A DNA stretch of 64,000 bases from Streptomyces graminofaciens (GCF_030294945.1 NZ_AP018448.1:9954501-10018500); one strand, 5' to 3'; numbered from the stretch's first letter, positions 24,154 to 33,108 are shown. A program made the numbers and translations. The notes: generated from the letters alone by a model not told the origin.

Positions 24154-24600
24154 TCACCTCCCGGTGCTCGCGGGAAGCCCGATGGCCGTAGGCGTGTTGC
24201 CGAGCATGCCGCACGCGAAGAAGCTTGCGGTCTCGTCGGCATCGGCGCCCAGCGACAGGTGCACGGTTGCCCGGATCCTCATCCAGCCGACCCGGACGAC
24301 CTCACCGATCAGGTCATCGCCCTCCGCCTCGGCGGCCGCCACGGCGGCATATCCCTGCAGCTGCATCAGGAGCGTTTCGGGGCGCGTCGAGATCAGCTGC
24401 GCGTCAGCGTTCGTCATGGCCTGAAGAGCCCGCTCGCCGCCCTCCACCCCGTCGGCAGCCCTCTCGAAAGCCGGGCGGGTGTCCTCCATGCTCCGCACCA
24501 GAGCGGCGACGAAGATCGCCTTCTTGTCCGGGAAGAGCCGGAAGAGATACGGCTGCGTGACGCCGACTCGCTTGGCGATCGCCGCGTCGAGAGCCGGGAG
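24154..24600 (-). pseudogene. N-terminally truncated TetR-family regulator
   Basis: The minus strand from about 24600 reads AIAKRVGVTQPYLFRLFPDK, the end of a TetR HTH. It continues through KAIFVAALVRSMEDTRPAFE, LQGYAAVAAAEAEGDDLIGE and a normal C-terminus to the stop at 24154. The first ~35 residues, including helix 1 and any start codon, are missing; the sphingomyelinase gene ends 29 bases away. The first in-frame ATG (24498) lies after the HTH. It marks the edge of the decaying region. Confidence 0.75.
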
Positions 24601-24628
24601 AGCGATGTGTTGTCGGCCCGGTGGTGGG

Positions 24629-25969
24629 TCAGCGCTGGGTGTAGATGAAGCCGACCTTGTCGACCTCGGCGTCGGAGCGCCCGTGGAACCCGGCGATCTG
24701 CCAGCCGGACGGCGCGGTGCGTGTCACGCAGTCGGAGGTGGTGGTGCCGCCGGTCAGGTTGTTGCCGAGGTTGGTGGTGAACTTGGCGTAGAAGATCCGC
24801 GTATGGCCGTCCTTCTGGCCCTGGCACAGGCGCGCCGTCGTGACGTACTCGCCGCTGCCGAGCGTCAGCGAGGACGCGGTGCCGCCGGTGCCGCCGTGGG
24901 TGAGCGTGGTGCCGTTCGACAGGGTCAGGCTCAGCTGGTCGATCCGGGAACCGGCCCGCAGTGCGACGGTGGTGGCGCGGGCCCCGGCGGGCACGCCGCC
25001 GATGTCGTTGTAGTAGTTGCCGTGCGGGCCGCCGAACTGGTCGCTGAGCTGGAAGGCGGCGTTGCGCGACCAGGAGAAGTTCACGGTGAGCGGGTCGTGG
25101 TCGGAGAGCATGAGCCCGCCGTCGGTGAGGAATTTGGAGTGCTCGTTGTCGTAGGACGTGGCGTTCAGCGAGACGAGCTTGCTGCCGCGGTAGAGGATCT
25201 TGTCGACGACCTCGCAGTCGTTGGGGACGGTGGTCCCCGTCTGGTCGCAGACCAGGGCGTCGCTCCCCTTGGTGGGGGCCACACCGCCGCGGATCAGCTG
25301 GACCCAGGGGTCGGTGAGGCCGTTGGCGGCGGCGAACTCGGCGATGGTGTCGCCGGCGCGGGTGTAGCGGGTGTTGGTGTCGCCCATGACGACGACGGCG
25401 TTGCCCGCGGAGTGGGTGCTGATGAACTCGGTGAGCTGGCTGAGGTTGTCGGCGCGGGCGGCGAGGTCGTCGTCGTTGGTCCCGGCGTTGGTGTGCAGGT
25501 TGTAGAAGTCGACGTAGACGCCCTCGGCGAGGCGTTCCCGCATGAAGGTGAAGCCCTTGGGGGTCAGGCAGTCGCCCGAGCCGTAGGTGCAGGTGTTCCA
25601 GCCCACCCGTTCGAAGTCGTCCTCGTCGTAGGAGATCTTCGACAGGGTGTTGAGCCCACTGCCGATGCCGGCGCCGCCGCTGGTGGGGGTGCGGTAGGCG
25701 TGCGCGGTGTCGGCGGCGTAGAGGTAGGCGTGGTAGTTGAAGTCCTCCTGGACGTGGACGATGTCGTACGGCGCTATCCGCTGCCCGATCGTCGTGGTGC
25801 TGGACTCGCGGGGCGTCGGTGCGCTGGAGATGGCTTCGGGCAGGCCCGCGACGTTGTAGCTGAGGACGTTGAAGGTGCCCGAGTCGGCGGCCGCCGCGGA
25901 GGGGGCGGCCGCGGTGAGCCCGCCGAGGGCGGCGGCTGCCGCCGCCAGGTAGGCGAGGGGTCTGCGCAT
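24629..25969 (-). CDS. Secreted sphingomyelin phosphodiesterase with jacalin-like domain
   Basis: 446 residues with a Sec signal peptide (1-28). The DNase-I-like phosphodiesterase domain spans ~30-300 with the family residues Asn39 (LSYNVAGLP), Glu75 (HVQEDFN), Asp197/Asn199 (VMGDTNTRY) and Asp290-His291 (LSDHDPL). An ~140-residue C-terminal jacalin-like lectin domain starts FGGPHGNYYND and ends GFHGRSDAEVDKVGFIY. It should cleave sphingomyelin or related phosphodiesters outside the cell. ATG 25969 precedes a typical signal. It stands alone; no operon partner is seen. Confidence 0.87.
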   Translation of the reverse strand: MRRPLAYLAAAAAALGGLTAAAPSAAAADSGTFNVLSYNVAGLPEAISSAPTPRESSTTTIGQRIAPYDIVHVQEDFNYHAYLYAADTAHAYRTPTSGGAGIGSGLNTLSKISYDEDDFERVGWNTCTYGSGDCLTPKGFTFMRERLAEGVYVDFYNLHTNAGTNDDDLAARADNLSQLTEFISTHSAGNAVVVMGDTNTRYTRAGDTIAEFAAANGLTDPWVQLIRGGVAPTKGSDALVCDQTGTTVPNDCEVVDKILYRGSKLVSLNATSYDNEHSKFLTDGGLMLSDHDPLTVNFSWSRNAAFQLSDQFGGPHGNYYNDIGGVPAGARATTVALRAGSRIDQLSLTLSNGTTLTHGGTGGTASSLTLGSGEYVTTARLCQGQKDGHTRIFYAKFTTNLGNNLTGGTTTSDCVTRTAPSGWQIAGFHGRSDAEVDKVGFIYTQR

Positions 25970-26341
25970 GGGGAGCGTCTCCTGGGGAGGGAAAGCGGTT
26001 GTGGGGGGCGTCGCAGAAGTTACCGCTGGTTACCCCGGACTTGTCGAGAGGTTGGACGCTCATTCAAAGGAAACGCCGGCCGTACACGGATGATTCGGAT
26101 GTGCGCCGTCGGGGATTCACGGCACGAATCCACTCATGTCGCGCCGGTCCCTGCCGACGGCTCTCGTCGGGGAGGTGATGCGGGTGACGCTCGGGGTGAT
26201 GACCCGTGCTCGGGGATCCGCAGGGATGTTCAAGGATCTTCAGCGATCCTCGGCCGTTCGGCCGATTGTGCGGGCCTGCCGCGTCGCGGCAGTGGCCTTT
26301 CGGCTGATCCGGCCATGTCGGCGGGAGATTAGGGTCGCGCC
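25970..26341. other. Divergent intergenic region, sphingomyelinase / histidine kinase
   Basis: 372 bases carrying the promoters for both flanking genes. I see several short inverted repeats (for example CGGCCGTTCGGCCG around 26256) but no recognised operator and no supportable reading frame. Confidence 0.4.
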
Positions 26342-27568
26342 GTGGATCTCGCGAAATCCGTGCGTGCCCTTGAGACGCCTCCCGGACCGTATTCCCGCCG
26401 GCAAGTCGTTCTGCGGGCGTTCGGCATGGCCCTGCTGTTGCCCGTCGCAGGTGTGGACCTGCTGTTGGCGGTCGGCGACGGCAGGCCCCTGTGGCCTCAG
26501 CTGGTCGTGCTGCCGATCGGTCTGGTGGCGCTCCTCCGGCCCGCGGCCGGGAGGCCGGCGTGGCTCACCGCGCCCGTGCGCGCCGCCGTGCCCGCGGTTG
26601 TCTCCGGCGGCGTGACGGCGGCCCTGTTCCTGTCCGGCCGGGAGTCGGTGTACGGACCGGGCGAACTGGCGATCCTGCTGTGTCTGCTCGTGGTCGCGGT
26701 GCGCGACTGCCCTGCGCGGTGGGCGGCGGTGTGCGGCGTTCTGGACGGTGCGGCGGTTGTCGCCCTGTCCTACAGAGAGGTGGCCGGGGACTCCGACATC
26801 TCCTCGGTCAACCCGTTCGGGATGCTGTTCCTGGTCGGCGCGGCGGCCGGACTCGGCGGGTACCTGCGCACCCTGGACCACCGACGCCGCGCCACGGTCA
26901 CCGAGACACAGCGGGCCGAACGCCTCGCCATGGCGGCCGACCTGCACGACTTCGTGGCCCACCATGTCACCGGGATCCTGGTGCAGACGCAGCTGGCCCA
27001 ACTCCTCGCCACCACGGAGCCCGAGCGTCTGGGCGGAATCCTGAAGGACGTCGAGCGCTCCGCCGTGGAGGCCCTCGCCTCCATGCGCCGTACCGTCGGT
27101 CTTCTGCGTGAGGTCCCGGAGCCCGGCGAGGCGGGGAGCGGCGACCGCCGCCCGGGGGGCGATCTGGCCGCGCTCCCCGAGCTGGTGGAGGGCTTCGGCG
27201 GGCCCGTCGGCCCCCCGGTCGAACTGGGTCGTGATGCCTCGGTGCCCGAGGACCTGCCCCACGAGGTGCAGGCCGCTGCCTACCGGGTCGTCCAGGAGGC
27301 CCTCACGAACGTGCGGCGGCACGCCGCGGACGCCACCGAGGTGACGGTCGGCCTGTCCTACGACGGTCGCGTGCTGGAGGTGACGGTGCGCGACGACGGC
27401 CGTGGCGGTACCCGGTTGCCCAAGGCCGCGCGCGGCGGCGGCTTCGGCCTGGTCGGGCTGACCGAACGGGTCACCGCGCTCGGCGGCGAGCTGCGTACGG
27501 GACCTCGCTCCGACCATCGGGGCTGGGAGGTCACGGCGATGCTGCCGACGGTGCGGGCGTCGCCCTGA
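26342..27568 (+). CDS. NarL-type sensor histidine kinase
   Basis: 408 residues. Four to five N-terminal transmembrane segments (~22-175) have no large extracellular domain. A HisKA_3 dimerisation domain carries phospho-acceptor His202 in MAADLHDFVAHHVTGI, and an HATPase_c domain has QEALTNVRRHA (N-box), VRDDGRGG and GGFGLVGLTERV. GTG 26342 is the likely start. It should phosphorylate the response regulator 156 bases downstream. The signal is unknown; the membrane-embedded sensor suggests envelope stress or a hydrophobic ligand. Confidence 0.88.
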   Translation: MDLAKSVRALETPPGPYSRRQVVLRAFGMALLLPVAGVDLLLAVGDGRPLWPQLVVLPIGLVALLRPAAGRPAWLTAPVRAAVPAVVSGGVTAALFLSGRESVYGPGELAILLCLLVVAVRDCPARWAAVCGVLDGAAVVALSYREVAGDSDISSVNPFGMLFLVGAAAGLGGYLRTLDHRRRATVTETQRAERLAMAADLHDFVAHHVTGILVQTQLAQLLATTEPERLGGILKDVERSAVEALASMRRTVGLLREVPEPGEAGSGDRRPGGDLAALPELVEGFGGPVGPPVELGRDASVPEDLPHEVQAAAYRVVQEALTNVRRHAADATEVTVGLSYDGRVLEVTVRDDGRGGTRLPKAARGGGFGLVGLTERVTALGGELRTGPRSDHRGWEVTAMLPTVRASP

Positions 27569-27724
27569 CCGTCGGACATCCGCCGTTCGGCCCAGGCTCC
27601 ACCTGTCCGGGCCGGTCGCTCATGGCCGTTCGGCCGAGGCGGCGTCCCCTGCCGTGCAGGGAGAGTGGAGCCGGTCCGGCCGGGCCGCACGGGTTCGTCG
27701 GAGACCGGGACAGGGGAGATGGGC

Positions 27725-28405
27725 ATGGTGATCCGGGTGGTCGTCGTGGACGACCAGGACATGGTGCGTTCGGGGTTCGCCGCGGTGCTGTCGATGCAGA
27801 GCGACATCGACGTCGTGGGGGAGGCCGCCAACGGCAGGCTCGGCATCGAGGTCAGTCGTAGCACCCATCCCGACGTGGTGCTGATGGACGTACGGATGCC
27901 GGAGATGGACGGGCTGGAGGCCGCTCGGCGGCTGCTCGATCCGCCGCCCGGTGTGGTGCACCGGCCCAAGGTGCTCATGCTGACCACCTTCGACCTCGAC
28001 GACTACGTCTACGAGGCCCTGCAGGCCGGGGTCAGTGGCTTCCTCCTCAAGGACGCGCCGGTCGCCGAACTGATCCAGGCGGTACAGGTGATCGCCGCCG
28101 GTGACGCGCTGCTCGCCCCGTCCATCACCCGTCGCCTCATCGAGGACGTCGCCCGGCGTCGCCCCGCCGTCAGCCACAGGAAACGCCTGCGGCTGAACGG
28201 TCTCACACCACGGGAGACGGAGGTTCTGCAGCTGGTCGCGCGGGGCCTGTCGAACGCGGAGATCGCCACGACGCTGGTGGTGGCCGAACAGACCGTCAAG
28301 ACCCACATGACCCGGACGCTCGCCAAGCTCGGTGCCCGCGACCGGGCCCAACTCGTCGTCATGGCCTACGAGTCCGGGCTGATCACCCCGGGCATGTCCG
28401 CCTGA
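27725..28405 (+). CDS. NarL/LuxR-type response regulator
   Basis: 226 residues. The receiver domain starts MVIRVVVVDDQDMVRSG, with phospho-acceptor Asp55 (VVLMDVRMPEMDG) and switch/Lys motifs MLTTFDLDDYV and GFLLKDAP. The C-terminal LuxR HTH is LTPRETEVLQLVARGLSNAE, then VKTHMTRTLAKLG. ATG 27725 is preferred, with AGGGGAG 6 bases upstream; ATG 27719 is in frame. It is the partner of the kinase just upstream. Confidence 0.9.
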   Translation: MVIRVVVVDDQDMVRSGFAAVLSMQSDIDVVGEAANGRLGIEVSRSTHPDVVLMDVRMPEMDGLEAARRLLDPPPGVVHRPKVLMLTTFDLDDYVYEALQAGVSGFLLKDAPVAELIQAVQVIAAGDALLAPSITRRLIEDVARRRPAVSHRKRLRLNGLTPRETEVLQLVARGLSNAEIATTLVVAEQTVKTHMTRTLAKLGARDRAQLVVMAYESGLITPGMSA

Positions 28406-28611
28406 CCCGCGCCCCGGTGCGACGACCGGCCACGGACGGGAACGGCCCGGCACCGCCCTCGCCCAGCACCGGCACGCCCCCCCCCGCACCCGGCGCCTCA
28501 CACCCGGGTGTGACACCGGAGTTGGCACCTGGGCGTGACGTGCAGTCCCGTCCCCGCGCCCTACCGTCACCGCGCACTGACCAACCAGAACCGGTTTCGC
28601 ACGGAGCGCGC

Positions 28612-29310
28612 ATGCACCAGACCATCGACATCGACCACATCATCCGCCTCTACCGCACCTACGCCCACGACCTCGACCGGGTCCGCGAGAAGCAGCGGAA
28701 GCTGCTCGCCCCGCCGACCTCACTGAAGGCCCAACTCGACGACATCGAGGCGGAGATCACCTATCTCCTGCTGCGCGAGACCCGACCGGAGACGGTGGTG
28801 GAGATCGGCACCTTCCACGGCTGGTCCACCACCTGGATCCTCCAGGCCCTTCAGGACAACGGCACCGGCCACCTGTACTCGTACGACATCGTGGACCACG
28901 TCGTGCGCAACGTCCCCGAGGAACTCTCCACCGGGCGCTGGACGTTCACGCAGGGGGACGCGCGGGAGAACCTGGAGAAGATCCCGGACACCGCGGACTT
29001 CCTCTTCATCGACGCGGCGCACTCGGCGAGTTTCGCCCGCTGGTACATCCGCGAGCTGTTCCCGCGCATGCGGCCCGGCGTACCGGTGTGCGTCCACGAC
29101 GTCTTCCACGGCCGCAGGCCGCTGCCGTTCACCGAGGGCGCGGTCGTCCTGCGCTGGCTCGCCGACCGGGAGAACGTCTGCTTCACCGCCTCCCGGGCCC
29201 ACGCATCCGAAATCCACGACCGCCTGAACGACGTCAAACGAAACCTCGCCCTTGGCCACCCCCTCCGGGACAGCAGGGACAACCCCATGATCTTCTTCAC
29301 TCTGCGCTGA
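28612..29310 (+). CDS. CmcI-like / class I SAM-dependent methyltransferase
   Basis: 232 residues. Motif I is VVEIGTFHGWSTTWIL, an acidic motif II lies in YSYDIVDHVV, and FLFIDAAHSASFARWYIREL is typical of the CmcI/'cephalosporin hydroxylase'-type methyltransferase fold. CVHDVFHGRRPLPFTEGAVV follows. The substrate is unknown; relatives methylate secondary metabolites or surface sugars. ATG 28612 has GGAG at 6 bases. Convergent with the LLM gene across a GC-rich hairpin. Confidence 0.72.
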   Translation: MHQTIDIDHIIRLYRTYAHDLDRVREKQRKLLAPPTSLKAQLDDIEAEITYLLLRETRPETVVEIGTFHGWSTTWILQALQDNGTGHLYSYDIVDHVVRNVPEELSTGRWTFTQGDARENLEKIPDTADFLFIDAAHSASFARWYIRELFPRMRPGVPVCVHDVFHGRRPLPFTEGAVVLRWLADRENVCFTASRAHASEIHDRLNDVKRNLALGHPLRDSRDNPMIFFTLR

Positions 29311-29323
29311 CGCCGTCCGGAGC

Positions 29324-29352
29324 GCGCGGCCGCCGCGGCGCGGCGGCCGCGC
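29324..29352. terminator. Bidirectional GC hairpin
   Basis: GCGCGGCCGCC (29324-29334) pairs with GGCGGCCGCGC (29342-29352) between the convergent methyltransferase and LLM genes. Confidence 0.65.
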
Positions 29353-29392
29353 CGACCGGTGAGCGCTGAGGGAATGGCTCTTCCCGAGCCGT

Positions 29393-30124
29393 TCAGCCCA
29401 GTTCGGACAGTCGTCGCACGGCCTGGGCGGCGAAGGTCTCCATCCACTGTGACGTGGGGCCCAGATGCGGCGAGATGATCACCGTGTCGATGCCGAGCCT
29501 GGTGTACGGCTCGATGTCACGGATGAAGGCGTCCAGGTCCCCTTCCGTGGCGGCGGCGCCCGAATAGGTGACCGTCCGGCGGATGTCGTCGTAGTCGCGA
29601 TCCGCCTCGTCGCAGTGCCCGCGCAGCACGTCCAGCTTGTGTGCGACCTCCTCCGGCGAGGTGGCGAACAGGTTGCAGGCGTCGGCGTACCGTGCGACGA
29701 GCCGCAGGGTCTCCTCCAGCCGCTCGAACCGTTCTGCGAGCGGCGGGTAGGGCACGCCCAGGCCGTGGTGCTCGCGGTCGTACCAGGCGGCGCCGATGCC
29801 GAGGGTGGCCCGGCCGCCGGACAGGACGTCGAGTGTGGTGGCGACCTTGGCGAGCAGTCCGGGGTGACGGTACGTCACCCCCGTGACCAGGGCGCCCAGC
29901 CGCACCGTGGAGGTGTGGGCGGCCAGGTAGGCCAGGGTCGTGTAGGCCTCCAGCATGGGTGCCTCGGCTCCGCCGTTGAACTCCATCTGGAAGTAGTGGT
30001 CCATGACCGACAGCCGGCTCACGCCTGCCGCCTCCGCCGCGGCCCCCGCGGCGGCCAGTTCGGCGTGCAGTGCGCCGCCGCCCCGGGGGTGGTCGAACCG
30101 GTTGATGTGCACGCCTACGCGCAT
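29393..30124 (-). CDS. F420-type LLM oxidoreductase with an internal deletion
   Basis: 243 residues. The family N-terminus is present (MRVGVHINRF, SVMDHYFQM, AHTSTVRLGALVTGVTYRHPGLLAK), with LSGGRATLGIGAAWYDREH. After PLAERFERLEETLRL the sequence jumps to VARYADACNLFA. Relatives carry ~50 residues between these points (the QMW..., PPILIGG segment, ending KTLRLVA). The shared ETLRL/KTLRL sequence suggests a repeat-mediated in-frame deletion. The lost block contributes to the flavin site, so the product is probably inactive. ATG 30124 has GGAG 7 bases upstream. Confidence 0.72.
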   Translation of the reverse strand: MRVGVHINRFDHPRGGGALHAELAAAGAAAEAAGVSRLSVMDHYFQMEFNGGAEAPMLEAYTTLAYLAAHTSTVRLGALVTGVTYRHPGLLAKVATTLDVLSGGRATLGIGAAWYDREHHGLGVPYPPLAERFERLEETLRLVARYADACNLFATSPEEVAHKLDVLRGHCDEADRDYDDIRRTVTYSGAAATEGDLDAFIRDIEPYTRLGIDTVIISPHLGPTSQWMETFAAQAVRRLSELG

Positions 30125-30373
30125 GTCCGTCTCCGTTCAGTGCATGTACGGGTCTTCACCGATCGGCCGGTGCTCGCGCAGCGGCGGCTCACAGGCCCTT
30201 CACGGCTGGGGCCCCACCATCCGCCCCCCGGCGGTGGACCCGGTCGGCCCTGGTCCCGGTGGTGAGCGAGTGGCCGTGACCAACGCCGCCCCCCTCAGCG
30301 GCGGCGGGTCGACGGAGACGGGGAATGGGCGGATAGGGCAGCCCCCTCCCGCTCGCCGCGGCACAGCGGTCCA

Positions 30374-30844
30374 TCACGTCGCTCCTCCCGCGCTCCCGTC
30401 CGTCGGCCGGTGTTCCCAGAGAGTCTCCCCCTGGAGCTCCATGACGACCGTTCCGGTGGCGTTGATGAGCGTGCCCCGGCTGCGGACTACGGCGGTGCCG
30501 TCGTCGCGGGGGCGGACCTCCACTATCTCCATCGCGCCGTGCAGCACGTCTCCGGGCCGGACCGGCGCCCGCATGCGCAGGGAGCTGATCTCCCGGCCGG
30601 CGATGATGGCGGCGCGCGAGAAGACCGCGTCCACCACGAGACGTTGCAGGATCGCCGCGGTGTGGAAGCCGCTGGCGATGAGGCCCCCGAAGCGGCTGCC
30701 GGCCGCCGCGTCCTCGTCGGTGTGCAGGGGCAGCGGGTCGAAGCGGCGGCCGAAGTCGAGGATCTCCTCCTTGGAGACCTTGGCGCTGCCGAGGTCCAAC
30801 ACGGCCCCGGGCTGGAGGTTCTCGGCGTACAGCACAATCCTCAC
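30374..30844 (-). CDS. MaoC-like (hotdog-fold) dehydratase
   Basis: 156 residues. The hotdog-fold features are ILDFGRRFDPLPLHTDEDAA (the family's D-x-x-x-x-H active-site region), FGGLIASGFHTAAILQRL and PVRPGDVLHGAMEIVEVRP, then SRGTLINATGTVVMELQGE. These enzymes hydrate 2-enoyl-CoA thioesters. GTG 30844 overlaps the stop of a 26-codon ORF (GTGA) and has only a weak site of its own, so translation is likely coupled. The gene lies in a MarR-led minus-strand group. Confidence 0.82.
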   Translation of the reverse strand: MRIVLYAENLQPGAVLDLGSAKVSKEEILDFGRRFDPLPLHTDEDAAAGSRFGGLIASGFHTAAILQRLVVDAVFSRAAIIAGREISSLRMRAPVRPGDVLHGAMEIVEVRPRDDGTAVVRSRGTLINATGTVVMELQGETLWEHRPTDGSAGGAT

Positions 30845-30921
30845 CGCCGGCCCGTTGTCCGCACGAGCCCTGCCAGGCCCTGGAAGGGGATGAGCCGGTG
30901 GAAGTGCACGCCGGGGCGCAT
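30841..30921 (-). pseudogene. 26-codon ORF: N-terminal stub of an LLM gene
   Basis: ATG 30921 with a GGAG site opens MRPGVHFHRLIPFQGL and ends at TGA 30843-30841, overlapping the MaoC start. The opening resembles LLM/F420 oxidoreductase N-termini such as MRVGVHINRF of the neighbouring gene. It is probably the start of a deleted LLM gene that now serves only to couple translation of MaoC. Confidence 0.5.
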
Positions 30922-30950
30922 ACGGGTCTCCGTTCGTCCTGTCATGGCGG

Positions 30951-31376
30951 TCAGTCGAGTTCCGTGACGAACCGCCGGAGCAGGCGGCCGAACGTCTCGA
31001 CGTCTTCGTCCGGCCAACGGCCGAGGCGTTCCCGCAGCCCCTTGCGCTGGTGCTGCCTGACGCGGGCCAGGCGGTCGCGACCGGTGTCGGTGAGTTCCAG
31101 CAACTTGGTCCTGGGCCGCGACGGATGTGACACCCGGCGCAGCATGCCGTCTTCTTCCAGCTGGGACAGCTGACGGCTGACGGTGGACTTCTCCAGGCCG
31201 TACCGCTCCGCCAGGTCGGAGGCGGTCGGCTGGGGGAAGGTGCCCACGTAGGACAGCATCGTGTACGCGACGAAGGAGAGTTCGTCATACATGTTGTTGG
31301 CCCGCACCCTGGCGTTGCGGGAGAACAGGATGATCGACTCATGGATCAGATCGAGGGATTCGTCACGTGCCGCCAT
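30951..31376 (-). CDS. MarR-family regulator
   Basis: 141 residues. The winged helix includes PTASDLAERYGLEKSTVSRQ, LSQLEEDGMLRR and the wing SHPSRPRTKLLELTDTGRDR. Helical dimerisation segments flank it. It heads the minus-strand group (MarR, LLM stub, MaoC, LLM). Two GTTGTAT-N3-GCAAC-type repeats just upstream are likely its own sites. The ligand is unknown. Confidence 0.87.
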   Translation of the reverse strand: MAARDESLDLIHESIILFSRNARVRANNMYDELSFVAYTMLSYVGTFPQPTASDLAERYGLEKSTVSRQLSQLEEDGMLRRVSHPSRPRTKLLELTDTGRDRLARVRQHQRKGLRERLGRWPDEDVETFGRLLRRFVTELD

Positions 31377-31391
31377 TCACGCCATCTTGGA

Positions 31392-31428
31392 GTTGTATGA
31401 AGCAACTGTCAAGGTTGTATTGCGCAAC
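31392..31428. promoter_or_regulatory. Tandem MarR operator candidates
   Basis: GTTGTATGAAGCAAC (31392-31406) and GTTGTATTGCGCAAC (31414-31428) each have GTTG/CAAC arms and share GTTGTAT; their starts are exactly 22 bp apart. They lie 16 bases before the MarR start codon in otherwise GC-rich DNA. Confidence 0.7.
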
Positions 31429-31519
31429 TCTGACCGCGTCGCTCTACCGGGGGAGGGGGCCCCGATCCGGCTGGTGCCGACGGCGGTCGGCTCGGCGGAC
31501 AGTGCTGCCGACGGCCCGT

Positions 31520-31545
31520 GGCCGGCCTGGGGTGTCAGGCCGGCC
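31520..31545 (-). terminator. Hairpin downstream of the GH43 gene
   Basis: GGCCGGCCTG (31520-31529) pairs perfectly with CAGGCCGGCC (31536-31545), about 85 bases past the GH43 stop codon. Confidence 0.6.
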
Positions 31546-31630
31546 GAGCCGAGCGCGAGGGGACGCACGGTGATGCGTCCGGTCCGGTTCCGCGCGGAGG
31601 TGTACTACGGGACGGGGGTGCCTGCCGAGG

Positions 31631-33016
31631 TCAGTACCCGACCCGGAAGGTCGCGTCCTGCCGGCCCGCGGTCGTGGAGATCGGATCGATGCGCAGCATG
31701 AAGTTCGAGTGGCGGATGTAGCGGGTCGGGAAGTTGTACGACCGGAACGACGCCCAGCTCGACTCCGCCAGGCCCGCTTCGCGGTAGAAGGTCGCGTCGG
31801 CGGCGAACTGCGAGGTGCCGTCGTTCACGTCCAGCTGGAGCCCGTAGTTGATGTGCCGCAGGTAACGGGTCGGGTAGTTGACCGACCGGAAGGAGACCCC
31901 GGAGCTGTCGGCGAGCCCGGGGACCAGGGTCCACTGCGAGTCCGTGTACGGAGTGATCGGGTACTCGTCGATCCGGCCCACGAAGCTGGCGTGGCGGACG
32001 TAGCGGGCCGGGTAGTTGTACGACTTGAGCCGGTTCCAGGTCGGGGTGCCCCACTTCGCGATCAGGTTGTTGTACTCGGTCGTGGTGATCGTCGTGATGC
32101 CGCAGTGCTTGGAGTTGACCGGCTGGGTGTAGGTCTTCTGGTCGAGGGGCGTCCAGGTGGCCGAGGCGAGGTCGGTGGACTGCCAGGCGTAGAAGACGCC
32201 GTTGGGCCTGTAGTTGTCGCCCCACAGGTACCAGGTGTTGGACGTCAGGGACTTCACGATCGTCGGGGCCTCGGTGTTGCCGTTGTGCGAGGCGCCTTCG
32301 TTGCTGCTGAACTCGGTGAAGCTGCCCGGGTCCAGGGAGGTGGATCTGGCCGCCACCAGCTTGTCGACCTTCTTGAAGAAGAGGTAGTTGTAGCCATTGA
32401 CGCCCAGGGCCATGTCGCCGTCGATGACTTCGTATCCGGGGTCGAAGAACACCTGCGGTGCGGAGGCGGTGACGAAGTCGCTGGTGTAGTTCACCATGAT
32501 CACGTTGTGGCCGCTGGAGTTCACCGAGGAGTAGATGACCGCGTACTGGCCGCGGCCGGCGTCCCAGAACGACTCGGGCGCCCAGCTGTGGGTCTCCATG
32601 TCGTGCAGCTTCATACGCCGGTAGCCGGTGAAGGTGCGCAGGTCGGCGGAGTCCCAGACGTGGATGTACTGGCTGTTGTAGCTCCAGTTGGTGCCCTTGA
32701 GGTCGGTGGCGAGGACGACGAACGTGCCGTCCTGCTTGCGCAGGACGAACGGGTCGCGCAGGCCGAGGGCGCCCTCGGTGGGGGAGGCCACGGCGTTGTT
32801 CTGGTTGAGCGGCGTCCACTCGAGCCCGTCGGTGCTGACGGCCAGGTGCAGGTTGTAGTCGGTGCCGCTGCCGCGGTTGTTCGTCTCGGTGAAGTAGACC
32901 ATCGCGTACGCCGAGTCGGCCGCGTGGGCGGTGCCCGAGCCGAGGGTCAGGGCGAGGGGGACGGCGGCGGACATGCCCAGGAGGGCCCGACGGGACAGAT
33001 GGGGGTTTGCGCTCAT
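31631..33016 (-). CDS. Secreted GH43 enzyme with C-terminal AbfB (CBM42-like) domain
   Basis: 461 residues. A Tat-type signal is visible (LSRRALLGMSAAVPLALTLG, ending AHAA). Residues ~35-320 form a five-bladed GH43-like domain (LGLRDPFVLRKQDGTFVVLA, HSWAPESFWDAGRGQYAVIY, GDMALGVNGYNYLFFKK, TEAPTIVKS), with acidic residues in RDPF, APE and TEAP blocks. Three AbfB trefoil repeats follow (YPARYVRHASFVGRIDE, YPTRYLRHINYGLQLDV, FPTRYIRHSNFMLRID). It probably releases arabinofuranose from plant polysaccharides. ATG 33016. Confidence 0.85.
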   Translation of the reverse strand: MSANPHLSRRALLGMSAAVPLALTLGSGTAHAADSAYAMVYFTETNNRGSGTDYNLHLAVSTDGLEWTPLNQNNAVASPTEGALGLRDPFVLRKQDGTFVVLATDLKGTNWSYNSQYIHVWDSADLRTFTGYRRMKLHDMETHSWAPESFWDAGRGQYAVIYSSVNSSGHNVIMVNYTSDFVTASAPQVFFDPGYEVIDGDMALGVNGYNYLFFKKVDKLVAARSTSLDPGSFTEFSSNEGASHNGNTEAPTIVKSLTSNTWYLWGDNYRPNGVFYAWQSTDLASATWTPLDQKTYTQPVNSKHCGITTITTTEYNNLIAKWGTPTWNRLKSYNYPARYVRHASFVGRIDEYPITPYTDSQWTLVPGLADSSGVSFRSVNYPTRYLRHINYGLQLDVNDGTSQFAADATFYREAGLAESSWASFRSYNFPTRYIRHSNFMLRIDPISTTAGRQDATFRVGY

Positions 33017-33108
33017 CTTGTGCTCCGATGTGACGTGCGGAGAGGTCCGGAATAGCCGGGATTTCGAACAAAGTTCGGAAAATCGGTCTTGTGCCGCTCG
33101 CCGCCGCC

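Noticed and set aside
30189..30377. Minus-strand open frame overlapping the MaoC stop codon
   Set aside because: The product is Arg/Gly/Ala-rich, no family is recognised and the start merely overlaps MaoC by chance. The 30125-30373 gap is left without a gene.
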